From positions 15,513,305-15,577,304 of the forward strand of contig CM022667.1 of assembly GCA_012295275.1 (NCBI GenBank): a stretch of 64,000 nt of DNA, in the 5' to 3' direction. This document shows, in pieces, positions 1-21,039 of this stretch. This DNA is from Chrysomallon squamiferum (taxonomy: Eukaryota; Mollusca; Gastropoda; Neomphalida; Peltospiridae). The position numbers and the translations under genes are program-made. The notes under the pieces were generated by a model. That model had not been told where the DNA came from. It searched no databases and was given only the letters and a program-made list of their open reading frames with translations. Position 1 is the stretch's first letter, and each line of letters starts with the position of its first letter.

Positions 1-1363
1 ACAACACTTGTACATTTATTTATTATCTGATCCATCTAACCAGAGAATAACAATATAGTTTACTTTAAAGTGTATACAAAAGCAGATATCTTTGTCCATT
101 TGACACACAGATCATGTAATATATTTACAGTAGATATAACTGTACAAAAACAAACACTCAGAATGGACAATGCAATCGGTTTGTTGTTTTCGACGTTCGT
201 AATATTCGGGTGAATATTCGTTATTATAAAACTTTAATTGTATTCACTTAACCAGTATATAAACATGCATAGAGGTTAACAGTAAAATACTCTAAATAAT
301 ATTCCGATTATATCATTTCTGTATCAATATTGTTTTATGAGGGAAATAATACTCCTTTAGTGCATTATGTAAAATATGTTTTGTTGTGATTTTTTTCTAT
401 TAACAGCATGAATATGTAAATCAAAGTATGTTATCTGTCTTTATATCTGTCTTTCAGTATTATCAATTGTCAAGGTCAGTTAAGCTTTTGTAGCGCATTG
501 ATAGCTGTTCATTTGAGATGTAGGAGACTGCGGGATCAGTTTTCTTTGGAGGATAAATTCACTGGAAATTACTTATTTATTTCTGGTTACTTATTTACTT
601 ACTTTCTTACCTACTTACTTACTGACTGTATGATTTACTTCTTTGCTCATTTATTTTCGGTTAATGAAACTTTAATTTCCTTCTTGCTCTATTTTTGGAT
701 CGTCATCATCATTCAGACATTAATTTAATATCTTTTTTTTCTATTACTTTTGTTTATTCGTTTACTTTTTGTTCATTTATATCCTTTTATTCATTTATTT
801 TCTTTCATTCACTTATTCTCTTTTATTCATTCCTTTGTTTTATTTGTTCATATTATTACCCCCACGTTTTGCTATGTCATAGAGCAATGCTTCACGTGAG
901 CCACTCCCGTCTGTAAAAAAATCGGATCAAGTATTAATTATTTCGCTGACTTCACTAATCACTCTGTTACTTACATACGCCTGGCTATGTCTTGTTACCT
1001 TAGATTAACCTTCTACGGATTTAGCAAACCGTCAGCATTGCTACCTCGACAGGCAAAACAAAGACCGCAAAAAAAACCACACCAGAATTTTGGACAGTTT
1101 TCTTTATGTACGAACCAGATTTTACGAATACGACAAGCCAAGAGAAACAATTCTAGAGTTGATATCAGCAAAGTGTGCTCATAATGGATACTATTTTAAA
1201 TAAGGTGCTAAATATACAGAGATGTAACCAAGGGCACTTAGCTGCTGCTAGATGACGTAATATTCGATTATAGGAGAAAGAGGAAAAAAAAAGAAAAACC
1301 CCACTGTTGTCATAATCTTTTTAAGGGTTAATACTGAAGTTTGCGTGATCACTGCCAGGGGCT
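1..1363. other. AT-rich upstream region, no gene seen
   Basis: This is the 5' flank of the CAP-Gly/coiled-coil gene. I see no conserved coding sequence; the short open frames here are low-complexity T-rich translations. An AG at 1357-1358 (ctgccag) lies just before the start codon at 1364, so the first coding exon may follow a 5'UTR intron. No convincing TATA box or other promoter element was identified. Confidence 0.5.
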
Positions 1364-12967
<11,604 letters not shown>

Positions 12968-13187
12968 TACTGTATTCAATAATTAAAATGACGGGAAGCT
13001 ACGATGAGATCGTAGACTGACGGAGAAGAACTTTTGTCTATTAGCCATGAAGATGGCATTGGAACAATTTTATAAGTCTATGAAAACAATAGTTTCTTTA
13101 AAGAAGGCTTGGTTTTTAAATGAAACAAAGTCGGGTTATATTTTACAAGTCATATTAAATCGTGTACTTGATATTCACTCTTGTTTG

Positions 13188-13243
<56 letters not shown>

Positions 13244-13289
13244 GTAGTTAAATGTTCCACATTCGAATAATTTGTTAACATTTTTAATT

Positions 13290-13295
13290 AATAAA
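13290..13295 (+). terminator. Candidate polyadenylation signal AATAAA
   Basis: AATAAA lies about 320 bp after the stop codon of the CAP-Gly gene. It is the most plausible signal before the duplicated array begins, though AATAAA is common in such AT-rich DNA. Confidence 0.4.
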
Positions 13296-13365
13296 ATAAA
13301 TTATTAATTTATTGTATCTTCTAGGTGTTTGTATTTATGTTTGTTTTAGTGTTTAGTGCGTATGT

Positions 13366-13372
<7 letters not shown>

Positions 13373-13451
<79 letters not shown>
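13373..13451. repeat. (GA)n microsatellite
   Basis: About 39 GA units lie about 58 bp before the left boundary of the TRPT1-like duplication array. Confidence 0.95.
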
Positions 13452-13452
<1 letters not shown>

Positions 13453-13508
13453 AAATTTCATAATCAATATTTTCTTCCATAGAAACATAATTAATAGATA
13501 TGTTTAAA

Positions 13509-13921
13509 CTGTTTTAAAATGACTAACGAATCATGTAATTCTAGATATATGAATAATAAAGATTCGAGGCACAATTTCACCGAATTTCACTGAATGAATA
13601 GTATGTTGTATAAAAGACAGAATGATTTATTTTTGCCATATGAAAATAAATTTATAGAAGATTCTAGGAAAACATCAATCATTATTATCAATAATAAAGT
13701 GAAACAATAAAATATATCCGAGAAAATGCTCATAAGTTGTCTTAATTTATTCTTTTTATTACTTTTTTTTTATTATTTTTGTTTGTTTGTTTGTTTATTG
13801 TTTTTAATGTAATGTATTTGTTGGGTTTTTTGTTTTGTTTTTATTCTGTCTCTTTTCTTACTGTTTTGTTTAGTTTTTAATTTGTTATCTTCCTTTCTAC
13901 TTTCTTTATTATTATCACTTC

Positions 13922-13963
<42 letters not shown>

Positions 13964-14516
13964 TTTATTTATTTTTTTTTATTTTTTGTTGTTTTTTTCT
14001 GTAATATTACTTTGTGACAAAATAAATAATAATAAATAAATAAATCCTGTCAGACTGAGGGAATAGAAATTTCTGTAGACTCGGCCTGTTGCGATTTTTT
14101 CTCTTACCGTCCACGATCTAAGTTTTCTTACTTGATCCTCTGACCTCAGAAAATCTGTTAAGAAAACATTAATTTTAAATAAAATGAAATATAAAAACAG
14201 ACATTCTGTTCGAAGTACATTAGCTACATTAAGATTATTAATCCGTAATATTATTAGAGATACATTTTAAGACAAGGCACCTAATGTAACGCTATAAACA
14301 AAAATTATTATTATTATTGTTGTTGTTGTTGTTGTTAAATATAAATATAGAGAATATTACACGTAAACGGCAAAATGAAGTAAAGCTAAGACTAACTGAA
14401 CGCGGTAAACAGGAATCGAAATGCTGTATGAGATTAGTACGAGTTTATATTAATTAACATTTTCCCGAGAGGCTTCCAAAGTTTATATATTTACTTCATT
14501 ACTTCCTTTTCTTATT

Positions 14517-14608
<92 letters not shown>

Positions 14609-15211
14609 TTTTTAATATTGTATTTTATATCTGTTTATATTTTACATTTTACCTTTTCTTATTATTACTATTATTTATTTGAAATTTTCATTTTTATTTT
14701 TTATTTGTTTGTTTTATTTTTCAATTTATTTTATTCTTTTCACACAAATTTTTTTTTTTTTTTTTTTTTCTGAGATAGTCTTACCAAGAACAGAGCTAAT
14801 CAATCAAAAGTACAGCACAGTCTGTAGGAAATGGGGCGACATTACTTCTTAACGATGACAGTGATACATATAGAAAATAAATTTAAAAAAAAATTAATAA
14901 TAATAATAATAATAGATATATATATACTAGCAACAGAAAGCACAGTTAAATGATGCCAGAAATTATCAGGAACAGAATTTAACAATAAGCATTATACAGA
15001 ATTCCCCAATTAGACTCTAATGTTAGTTAGTTCTTTTTTCAAAAGCGACCTCTAATATCGAGACTTAGAAACGTATGGAGATCGAAAGTAAAAGTAGATT
15101 TTCTAGGAAAAATATGCTTTCTCCGTCTTATATAGTTATCAGATTTTGTGAGAGAAACATACTAGCTAGTCGACTTTTGGCCAGCACTTTTTTATAACAA
15201 CGAAATTAAAT
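13509..15211. other. 5' flank of TRPT1-like copy 1
   Basis: This AT-rich non-coding DNA holds poly-T runs (13940-13990, 14750-14770) and an (ATTT)n/(ATT)n tract (about 14515-14605). It has near-identical sequence at 19356-21039. More diverged matches occur upstream of copies 3 and 4 (for example around 30230 and 34860). The last 150 bp form the best-conserved block. Confidence 0.8.
15060..15211 (+). promoter_or_regulatory. Conserved proximal upstream block, copy 1
   Basis: The block shared by all four copies includes GAGAAACATACTAGCTAGTC at 15152-15171, a self-complementary CTAGCTAG core, and a T-rich stretch with TTTTTTATAACAACGAAA just before the ATG. It probably contains the core promoter and/or 5'UTR. 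No experimental start site is known. Confidence 0.55.
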
Positions 15212-18200
15212 ATGTCTGAAGAATCACAGAATAAGAGAGGAGGTGTTTCTAACTACGCTGAAGGCTATAGAGGTAATACTAATAGAGGTAATGATGGACG
15301 TAGAGACAATAGGCGTGGTAGTGGACGTGGATTTAATTCTGCACAGCTTTGTAACCTTCAAATTCAAATTCAAAACAGTTCTACAGTACCACAGTTAAGT
15401 CGTGGACGTGGATCTGATTTTACGCAATCACGTAACCGACAGTTTGAAAATCCGAATAGTCGTAGAGTACAACAGTTAGGTCGTGGACTTGGATTTTATA
15501 ATGAACAGACACAAAACGTACATGTTGAATATGAAAATTCTAGTGTACCGCAGCAAATTGGTGAACGTGGAATTTCTCATGAACAGACACAAAACGTACA
15601 TGTTGGATATGAAAATTCCAGTGTACTGCAGCAAACTGGTGGACGTGGAATTTCTCATGAACAGACACAAAATGTAAATGGACAAAATAAGAGAGGAAAT
15701 CTTTTTAATGAGTACAATAGCCATCGTGATTATAGTAATACTAAAACACACAGAAATTATGATGTACGTGGACGGGGTTGGGGAGGGAAACGGGGACAGG
15801 GCCGGGCACGGGAACGTGGAAGGGGACGTAATCTTCCTTATTCTCAACAGCCAGATCACAATATTCGTAGCGGTCGACAACAGCAAAGTCATGGAACTGA
15901 ATATTATCGTGAAAAACAACAATACTCACAATTTGGATATTTTTATTTTCCTCGTGATTTTTCACAACGTTATTTTGCACCTGATCAGCAAGCTTATCCA
16001 CCTTACCAGGAACAATATTACTACAATCAGTGGCCTCAGTACAACCCTTCTGACAAGTCAAAAGGATATGGTTTCAGACAACAACATAGTCGAGATGGAG
16101 ATCCCCTGGTAGCATTGTCCAAGTCCCTCTCTTACCTTCTCAGACATGGAGCAGAAAAGCAGAATATGAAATTATTACCTGGTGGATTCTTGTATGTTCA
16201 AGATATTCTCAAAATGCCACAGTTTAAGAAAGCCACTGAAGCTGATATACAAAAAGTAGTGGACGTCAATGATAAGAAAAGATTCTTTTTGAAAAGAGAT
16301 CCAGAAAACAAACTGATGATCCGAGCAAATCAGGGCCACACAATAGAGGTGGAAGATCTTGAATTAACACCTGTCACTGACCCAGCAGATTTACCTGTAG
16401 TTGTTCATGGAACATACCACAAATATTGGGAACTGATTAAAAATCAAGGTCTAAAACGATTTGAACGGAATCACATTCACTTTGCTGCAGGCCTGCCTGG
16501 AGAAGAAGGAGTTATCAGCGGGATGAGAAGTTCTTGTCAAGTATTGATATACATTAATGCTGAAAAAGCCATCAAAGGTGGAATCGAATTTTTCCGTTCA
16601 GCCAACAACGTAATTTTGAGTCCAGGTGATGAAAATGGTGTCATTGGTCCATGCTACTTTGAAAAAGTTGTGAACAGGAAACAATACCACGAACTGGACT
16701 TTGATCCGAATGTAGATTACAAGTCAGGCAAAAAACAGAAAGTTGAAACAGTTAGCAGAGATTCTGGACAGGCGTCTTCAAAAGAATGTGAACAAAGAAG
16801 AAAAAGAAAACAAGGAGCAGAAGTAGAAGCAGATCAAAGTTCAGAACATGATAAAATGGAAAATGATTCTGAAGTATCATCCACTGCTGGAGACATGGCT
16901 AAAGATGACAGAGCACCTCTCGGTGAAACTGAACAAACTGATAACTATAACAGAACAGAGTCAGCTGACAGAGAAAACCGGGAAAAACAACTTGGTGAAA
17001 ATGAAGATGACAACTTGCACGAAAATAGTACCACTCATGGATCATCCAACAATGACCGAACACTGAATTATCCTACTTCATCTAAAAGAAAACGTCCGAA
17101 AGTAGCTGATACAATACGTCCACCAAGAGATGACGAAAACAGATCAGCAGACAGAAGGCACACTCAAGTAGATGAGAATAATAAAACAAAATTGACTAAA
17201 AGTCAAGATGACAAACGAACTACAAAATCTGAAGACAAAAACATTTCTCAAAAACACGAGATCAAAGAAAATGAAAAGCCTGAAATCGAAAATCAACAAA
17301 CAAAGACGGAAGCTGAAATAGAATGTTTTTCTGAAAACGAAGACGTCAAAACATATAGAAAAATCAACAATGAATTAGAAAGTAATAAACCTAAAGACAA
17401 AAACAGTTCAGCTTATCAGAAACAAGAGGTCAAAGAAAATGAAAATCAACAAACACAGAAGAACGAGCAAAAGAAATTGTCTGAGGGAGAAAATAATAAT
17501 CAAGAAGAAGCTGAAATGAAAAAATTGTCTAAAAGTGAACCGGCCACAACAGATGCCAAAGAAACCAACAAATCTGAAATTAGTGAAGCTAAAGACAAAA
17601 ATATTTCAGCTTCTCAGAAACCACAGCTCAAAGAGAATGAAAATCAAGAAACACAGAAGAACCAGCAAAAGAAATTCTGTGAGATAGAAAAGAATGATCC
17701 AGTGGAAGCTGAAAAGCAAATATTGTCTGAAAGTGAAAAGGCCACAACAGATGCCAAAGAAACCAACAAATCTGAAATTGGTGAACCTAAAGACAAAAAT
17801 AGTTCAGCTCCTCAGGAACATGTGGACAAAGAAAATGAAAAGTCTCAAAATGAAAATCAACAAACACAGAAGAACGAGCAAAAGAAATTGTCTGATGGAG
17901 AAAAGAATGATTCAGTGGAAGCTGAAAAGCAAATATTGTCTGAAACTGAACAGGCCACAACAGATGCAAAACAAACCAACAAATCTGAAATCAATGAACC
18001 TAAAGACAAAAATATTTCAGCTTCTCAGAAACAACAGCTCAAAGAGAATGAAAATCAACAAACACAGAAGAACAAGGAAAAGAAATTGTCTGATGGAGAA
18101 AAGAATGATCAAGAAGAAGCTGAAACACAAAAATTGTCTGAAACTGAACAGGCCACAACAGATGCCAAAGAAACCAACAAATCTGAAATTAGTGAACCTA

Positions 18201-19369
18201 AAGACAAAAATAGTTCAGCTCCTCAGAAACAAGTGGACAAAGAAAATGAAAAGTCTGAAAATGAAAATCAACAAACACAGAAGAACGAGCAAAAGAATTT
18301 GTCTGATGGAGAAAAGAATGATCAAGAAGAAGCTGAAAAGCAAAAATTGTCTGAAACTGAACAGGCCACAACAGATGCCAAAGAAACCAACAAATCTGAA
18401 ATTAGTGAACCTGGAGATAAAAATAGTTCAGATTTTCAGAAACAAGAGGTCAAAGAAAATGAAAATCAACAAACACAGAAGAACCAGCAAAAGAAATTGT
18501 CTGAGGGAGAAAAGAATGATTCAGTGGAAGCTGAAATACAAACATTCTCTAAAAATGATGAGATCAAAGCAGATGACAATAAAAACAATGAATCACAAAG
18601 TAGTAAATCTAAAGACAAAAATATTTCACCTTCTCAGAAACAACAGCTCAAAGAGAATGAAAATCAACAAACACAGAAGAACCAGCAAAAGAAATTGTCT
18701 GAGAGAGAAAAGAATGATCAAGAAGAAGCTCAAATACAAAAATTGTCTGAAACTGAACAGACCACAACAGATGCCCAAGGAACCAACAAATCTGAAATTG
18801 GTGAACCTAAAGACAAAAATAGTTCAGCTCCTCAGGAACAAGTGGACAAAGAAAATGAAAAGTCTCAAAATGAAAATCAACAAACACAGAAGAACAAGGA
18901 AAAGAAATTGTCTGATGGAGAAAAGAATGATCAAGAAGAAGCTGAAACACAAAAATTGTCTGAAACTGAACAGGCCACAACAGATGCCAAAGAAACCAAC
19001 AAATCTGAAATTAGTGAACCTGGAGATAAAAATAGTTCAGATTTTCAGAAACAAGAGGTCAAAGAAAATGAAAATCAACAAACACAGAAGAACGAGCAAA
19101 AGAATTTGTCTGATGGAGAAAAGAATGATCAAGAAGAAGCTGAAAAGCAAAAATTGTCTGAAACTGAACAGGCCACAACAGATGCCCAAGAAACCAACAA
19201 ATCTGAAATTAGTGAACCTGGAGATAAAAATAGTTCAGATTTTCAGAAACAAGAGGTCAAAGAAAATGAAAATCAACAAACACAGAAGAACAAGCAAAAG
19301 AAATGTTCTGATGGAGAAAAGAATGATTCAGTGAAAGCTGAAATGAAAAAATTATCTGTTTTAAAATAA
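15212..19369 (+). CDS. TRPT1: TRPT1/KptA-like tRNA 2'-phosphotransferase with RG-rich N-terminus and K/E/Q repeat tail, copy 1
   Basis: This is a single open frame of 1385 aa. Residues about 295-495 form a full KptA/Tpt1 domain, which removes the splice-junction 2'-phosphate from ligated tRNA using NAD+. The expected Arg-His-Arg-Arg catalytic set is visible: R311-H312 in YLLRHGA, R371 in IRANQGH, R439 in SGMRSSC. The tail of the fold matches animal TRPT1 (FRSANNVILSPGD). Human TRPT1 is about 250 aa, so everything outside the core is extra. Residues 1-290 are RG/RGG- and Gln/Tyr-rich with 26-residue repeats. Residues about 740-1380 hold about 10 charged repeats. The C-terminus (KKLSVLK) and stop come from a tandem-duplication junction, so it lacks the terminal ELPSWTTE segment of copies 2 and 4. 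No introns are seen, so a retrogene origin is possible. The start is the ATG shared by all copies. Confidence 0.88.
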   Translation: MSEESQNKRGGVSNYAEGYRGNTNRGNDGRRDNRRGSGRGFNSAQLCNLQIQIQNSSTVPQLSRGRGSDFTQSRNRQFENPNSRRVQQLGRGLGFYNEQTQNVHVEYENSSVPQQIGERGISHEQTQNVHVGYENSSVLQQTGGRGISHEQTQNVNGQNKRGNLFNEYNSHRDYSNTKTHRNYDVRGRGWGGKRGQGRARERGRGRNLPYSQQPDHNIRSGRQQQSHGTEYYREKQQYSQFGYFYFPRDFSQRYFAPDQQAYPPYQEQYYYNQWPQYNPSDKSKGYGFRQQHSRDGDPLVALSKSLSYLLRHGAEKQNMKLLPGGFLYVQDILKMPQFKKATEADIQKVVDVNDKKRFFLKRDPENKLMIRANQGHTIEVEDLELTPVTDPADLPVVVHGTYHKYWELIKNQGLKRFERNHIHFAAGLPGEEGVISGMRSSCQVLIYINAEKAIKGGIEFFRSANNVILSPGDENGVIGPCYFEKVVNRKQYHELDFDPNVDYKSGKKQKVETVSRDSGQASSKECEQRRKRKQGAEVEADQSSEHDKMENDSEVSSTAGDMAKDDRAPLGETEQTDNYNRTESADRENREKQLGENEDDNLHENSTTHGSSNNDRTLNYPTSSKRKRPKVADTIRPPRDDENRSADRRHTQVDENNKTKLTKSQDDKRTTKSEDKNISQKHEIKENEKPEIENQQTKTEAEIECFSENEDVKTYRKINNELESNKPKDKNSSAYQKQEVKENENQQTQKNEQKKLSEGENNNQEEAEMKKLSKSEPATTDAKETNKSEISEAKDKNISASQKPQLKENENQETQKNQQKKFCEIEKNDPVEAEKQILSESEKATTDAKETNKSEIGEPKDKNSSAPQEHVDKENEKSQNENQQTQKNEQKKLSDGEKNDSVEAEKQILSETEQATTDAKQTNKSEINEPKDKNISASQKQQLKENENQQTQKNKEKKLSDGEKNDQEEAETQKLSETEQATTDAKETNKSEISEPKDKNSSAPQKQVDKENEKSENENQQTQKNEQKNLSDGEKNDQEEAEKQKLSETEQATTDAKETNKSEISEPGDKNSSDFQKQEVKENENQQTQKNQQKKLSEGEKNDSVEAEIQTFSKNDEIKADDNKNNESQSSKSKDKNISPSQKQQLKENENQQTQKNQQKKLSEREKNDQEEAQIQKLSETEQTTTDAQGTNKSEIGEPKDKNSSAPQEQVDKENEKSQNENQQTQKNKEKKLSDGEKNDQEEAETQKLSETEQATTDAKETNKSEISEPGDKNSSDFQKQEVKENENQQTQKNEQKNLSDGEKNDQEEAEKQKLSETEQATTDAQETNKSEISEPGDKNSSDFQKQEVKENENQQTQKNKQKKCSDGEKNDSVKAEMKKLSVLK
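15478..15690 (+). repeat. Coding 78-bp repeats (26-aa units), copy 1 N-terminus
   Basis: Two full units and one partial unit of the pattern GRG-F/I-xx-EQTQNVHVxYENSSVxQQ occur in tandem. They alternate RG motifs with Gln/Asn-rich stretches. Copies 3 and 4 lack them. Confidence 0.8.
17431..19350 (+). repeat. Coding tandem repeat (about 198/213-bp units), copy 1
   Basis: Ten occurrences of ENQ(Q/E)TQKN mark units of 66 or 71 residues. Within units there are interchangeable modules: LSETEQATTDAKETNKSEI or FSKNDEIKADDNKNN; then KDKNISASQK, GDKNSSDFQKQEV or KDKNSSAPQ with an added VDKENEKSQN. The unit length is a multiple of three, so the main frame and one shadow frame both stay open. Confidence 0.9.
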
Positions 19370-20359
19370 CTAATGAATCATGTAATTCTAGATATATGAA
19401 TAATAAAGATTCGAGGCACAATTTCACCGAATTTCACTGAATGAATAGTATGTTGTATAAAAGACAAAATGATTTATTTTTGCCATATGAAAATAAATTT
19501 ATAGAAGATTCAAGGAAAACATCAATCATTATTATCAATAATAAAGTGAAACAATAAAATATATCCGAGAAAATGCTCATAAGTTGTCTTAATTTATTCT
19601 TTTTATTACTTTTTTTTTATTATTTTTGTTTGTTTGTTTGTTTATTGTTTTTAATGTAATGTATTTGTTGGGTTTTTTGTTTTGTTTTTATTCTGTCTCT
19701 TTTCTTACTGTTTTGTTTAGTTTTTAATTTCTTATCTTACTTTCTACTTTCTTTATTATTATTACTTCTTTTCTTTTTTTTTTTTTTTTTTTTTTTTCTT
19801 GCTCTTATTTATTTATTTATTTATTTATTATTTTGTTGTTGTTTTTTCTGTAATATTACTTTCTGACAAAATAAATAATAATAAATAAATAAATCCTGTC
19901 AGACTGAGGGAATAGAAATTTCTGTAGACTCGGCCTGTTGCGATTTTTTCTCTTACCGTCCACGATCTAAGTTTTCTTACTTGATCCTCTGCCCTCAGAA
20001 AATCTGTTAAGAAAACATTAATTTTAAATAAAATGAAATATAAAAACAGACATTCTGTTCGAAGTACATTAGCTACATTAAGATTATTAATCCGTAATAT
20101 TATTAGAGATACATTTTAAGACAAGGCACCTAATGTAACGCTATAAACAAAAATTATTATTATTATTGTTGTTGTTGTTAAATATAAATATAGAGAATAT
20201 TACACGTAAACGGCAAAATGAAGTAAAGCTAAGACTAACTGAACGCGGTAAACAGGAATCGAAATGCTGTATGAGATTAGTACGAGTTTATATTAATTAA
20301 CATTTTCCCGAGAGGCTTCCAAAGTTTATATATTTACTTCATTACTTCCTTTTCTTATT

Positions 20360-20445
<86 letters not shown>

Positions 20446-21039
20446 TTTTTAATATTGTATTTTATATCTGTTTATATTTTACATTTTACCTTTTCTTATT
20501 ATTACTATTATTTATTTGAAATTTTCATTTTTATTTTTTATTTGTTTGTTTTATTTTTCAATTTATTTTATTCTTTTCACACAAATTTTTTTTTTTTCTG
20601 AGATAGTCTTACCAAGAACCGAGCTAATCAATCAAAAGTACAGCACAGTCTGTAGGAAATGGGGCGACATTACTTCTTAACGATGACAGTGATACATATA
20701 GAAAATAAATTTAAAAAAAAATTAATAATAATAATAATAATAGATATATATATACTAGCAACAGAAAGCACAGTTAAATGATGCCAGAAATTATCAGGAA
20801 CAGAATTTAACAATATACATTATACAGAATTCCCCAATTAGACTCTAATGCTAATTAGTCCTTTTTTCAAAAGTGACCTCTAATATCGAGACTAAGAAAC
20901 GTATGGAGATCGAAAGTAAAAGTAGATTTTCTAGGAAAAATATGCTTTCTCCGTCTTATATAGTTATCAGATTTTGTGAGAGAAACATACTAGCTAGTCG
21001 ACTTTTGGCCAGCACATTTTTATAACAACGAAATTTAAT
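19370..21039. other. Duplicated 5' flank of copy 2
   Basis: This non-coding stretch is almost identical to 13522-15211, including poly-T, (ATTT)n and (ATT)n tracts with different lengths. It begins immediately after the copy 1 stop codon. Any copy 1 3'UTR must therefore be built from what was originally upstream sequence. Confidence 0.85.
20888..21039 (+). promoter_or_regulatory. Conserved proximal upstream block, copy 2
   Basis: This is the same block as at 15060-15211, with the ACTAGCTAGTCGAC core at 20989-21002 and the same distance to the ATG. Confidence 0.55.

Larger units (their letters stand above)
12968..13508 (+). other. 3' flank / probable 3'UTR of the CAP-Gly gene
   Basis: This non-coding stretch follows the TAA. 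It holds an (ATT)n tract (13190-13243), a candidate AATAAA at 13290-13295 and a (GA)n tract (13373-13451). It ends exactly where sequence shared with the region after TRPT1-like copy 1 begins (13509). Confidence 0.6.
13509..19356 (+). repeat. First unit of a direct tandem segmental duplication (about 5.85 kb)
   Basis: The sequence from 13509 (CTGTTTTAAAAT...) reappears nearly identically from 19356 onward. The shared stretch includes upstream flank, promoter-proximal block and TRPT1-like coding sequence. Offsets are 5847 at the left edge and 5828 at the start codon; the difference comes from simple-repeat indels. The right edge falls inside the C-terminal repeat array of copy 1. The second unit continues past that point into the full-length copy 2. 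Near-identity even in non-coding DNA implies a recent event. Confidence 0.88.

Noticed and set aside
15476-15922. A 148-residue minus-strand frame antisense to the RG-rich region, repeated at 21304-21750
   Set aside because: It is a codon-usage shadow of the sense frame that recurs only because the DNA is duplicated. No conserved motif is seen.
17694-19334. A 546-residue very basic open frame overlapping the copy 1 repeat in another frame, with similar frames in copy 2 (23921-25147, 25931-26857)
   Set aside because: The repeat unit length is a multiple of three and this frame happens to lack stops in the unit, so it stays open by repetition. It has no independent start context and is broken at different places in copy 2.
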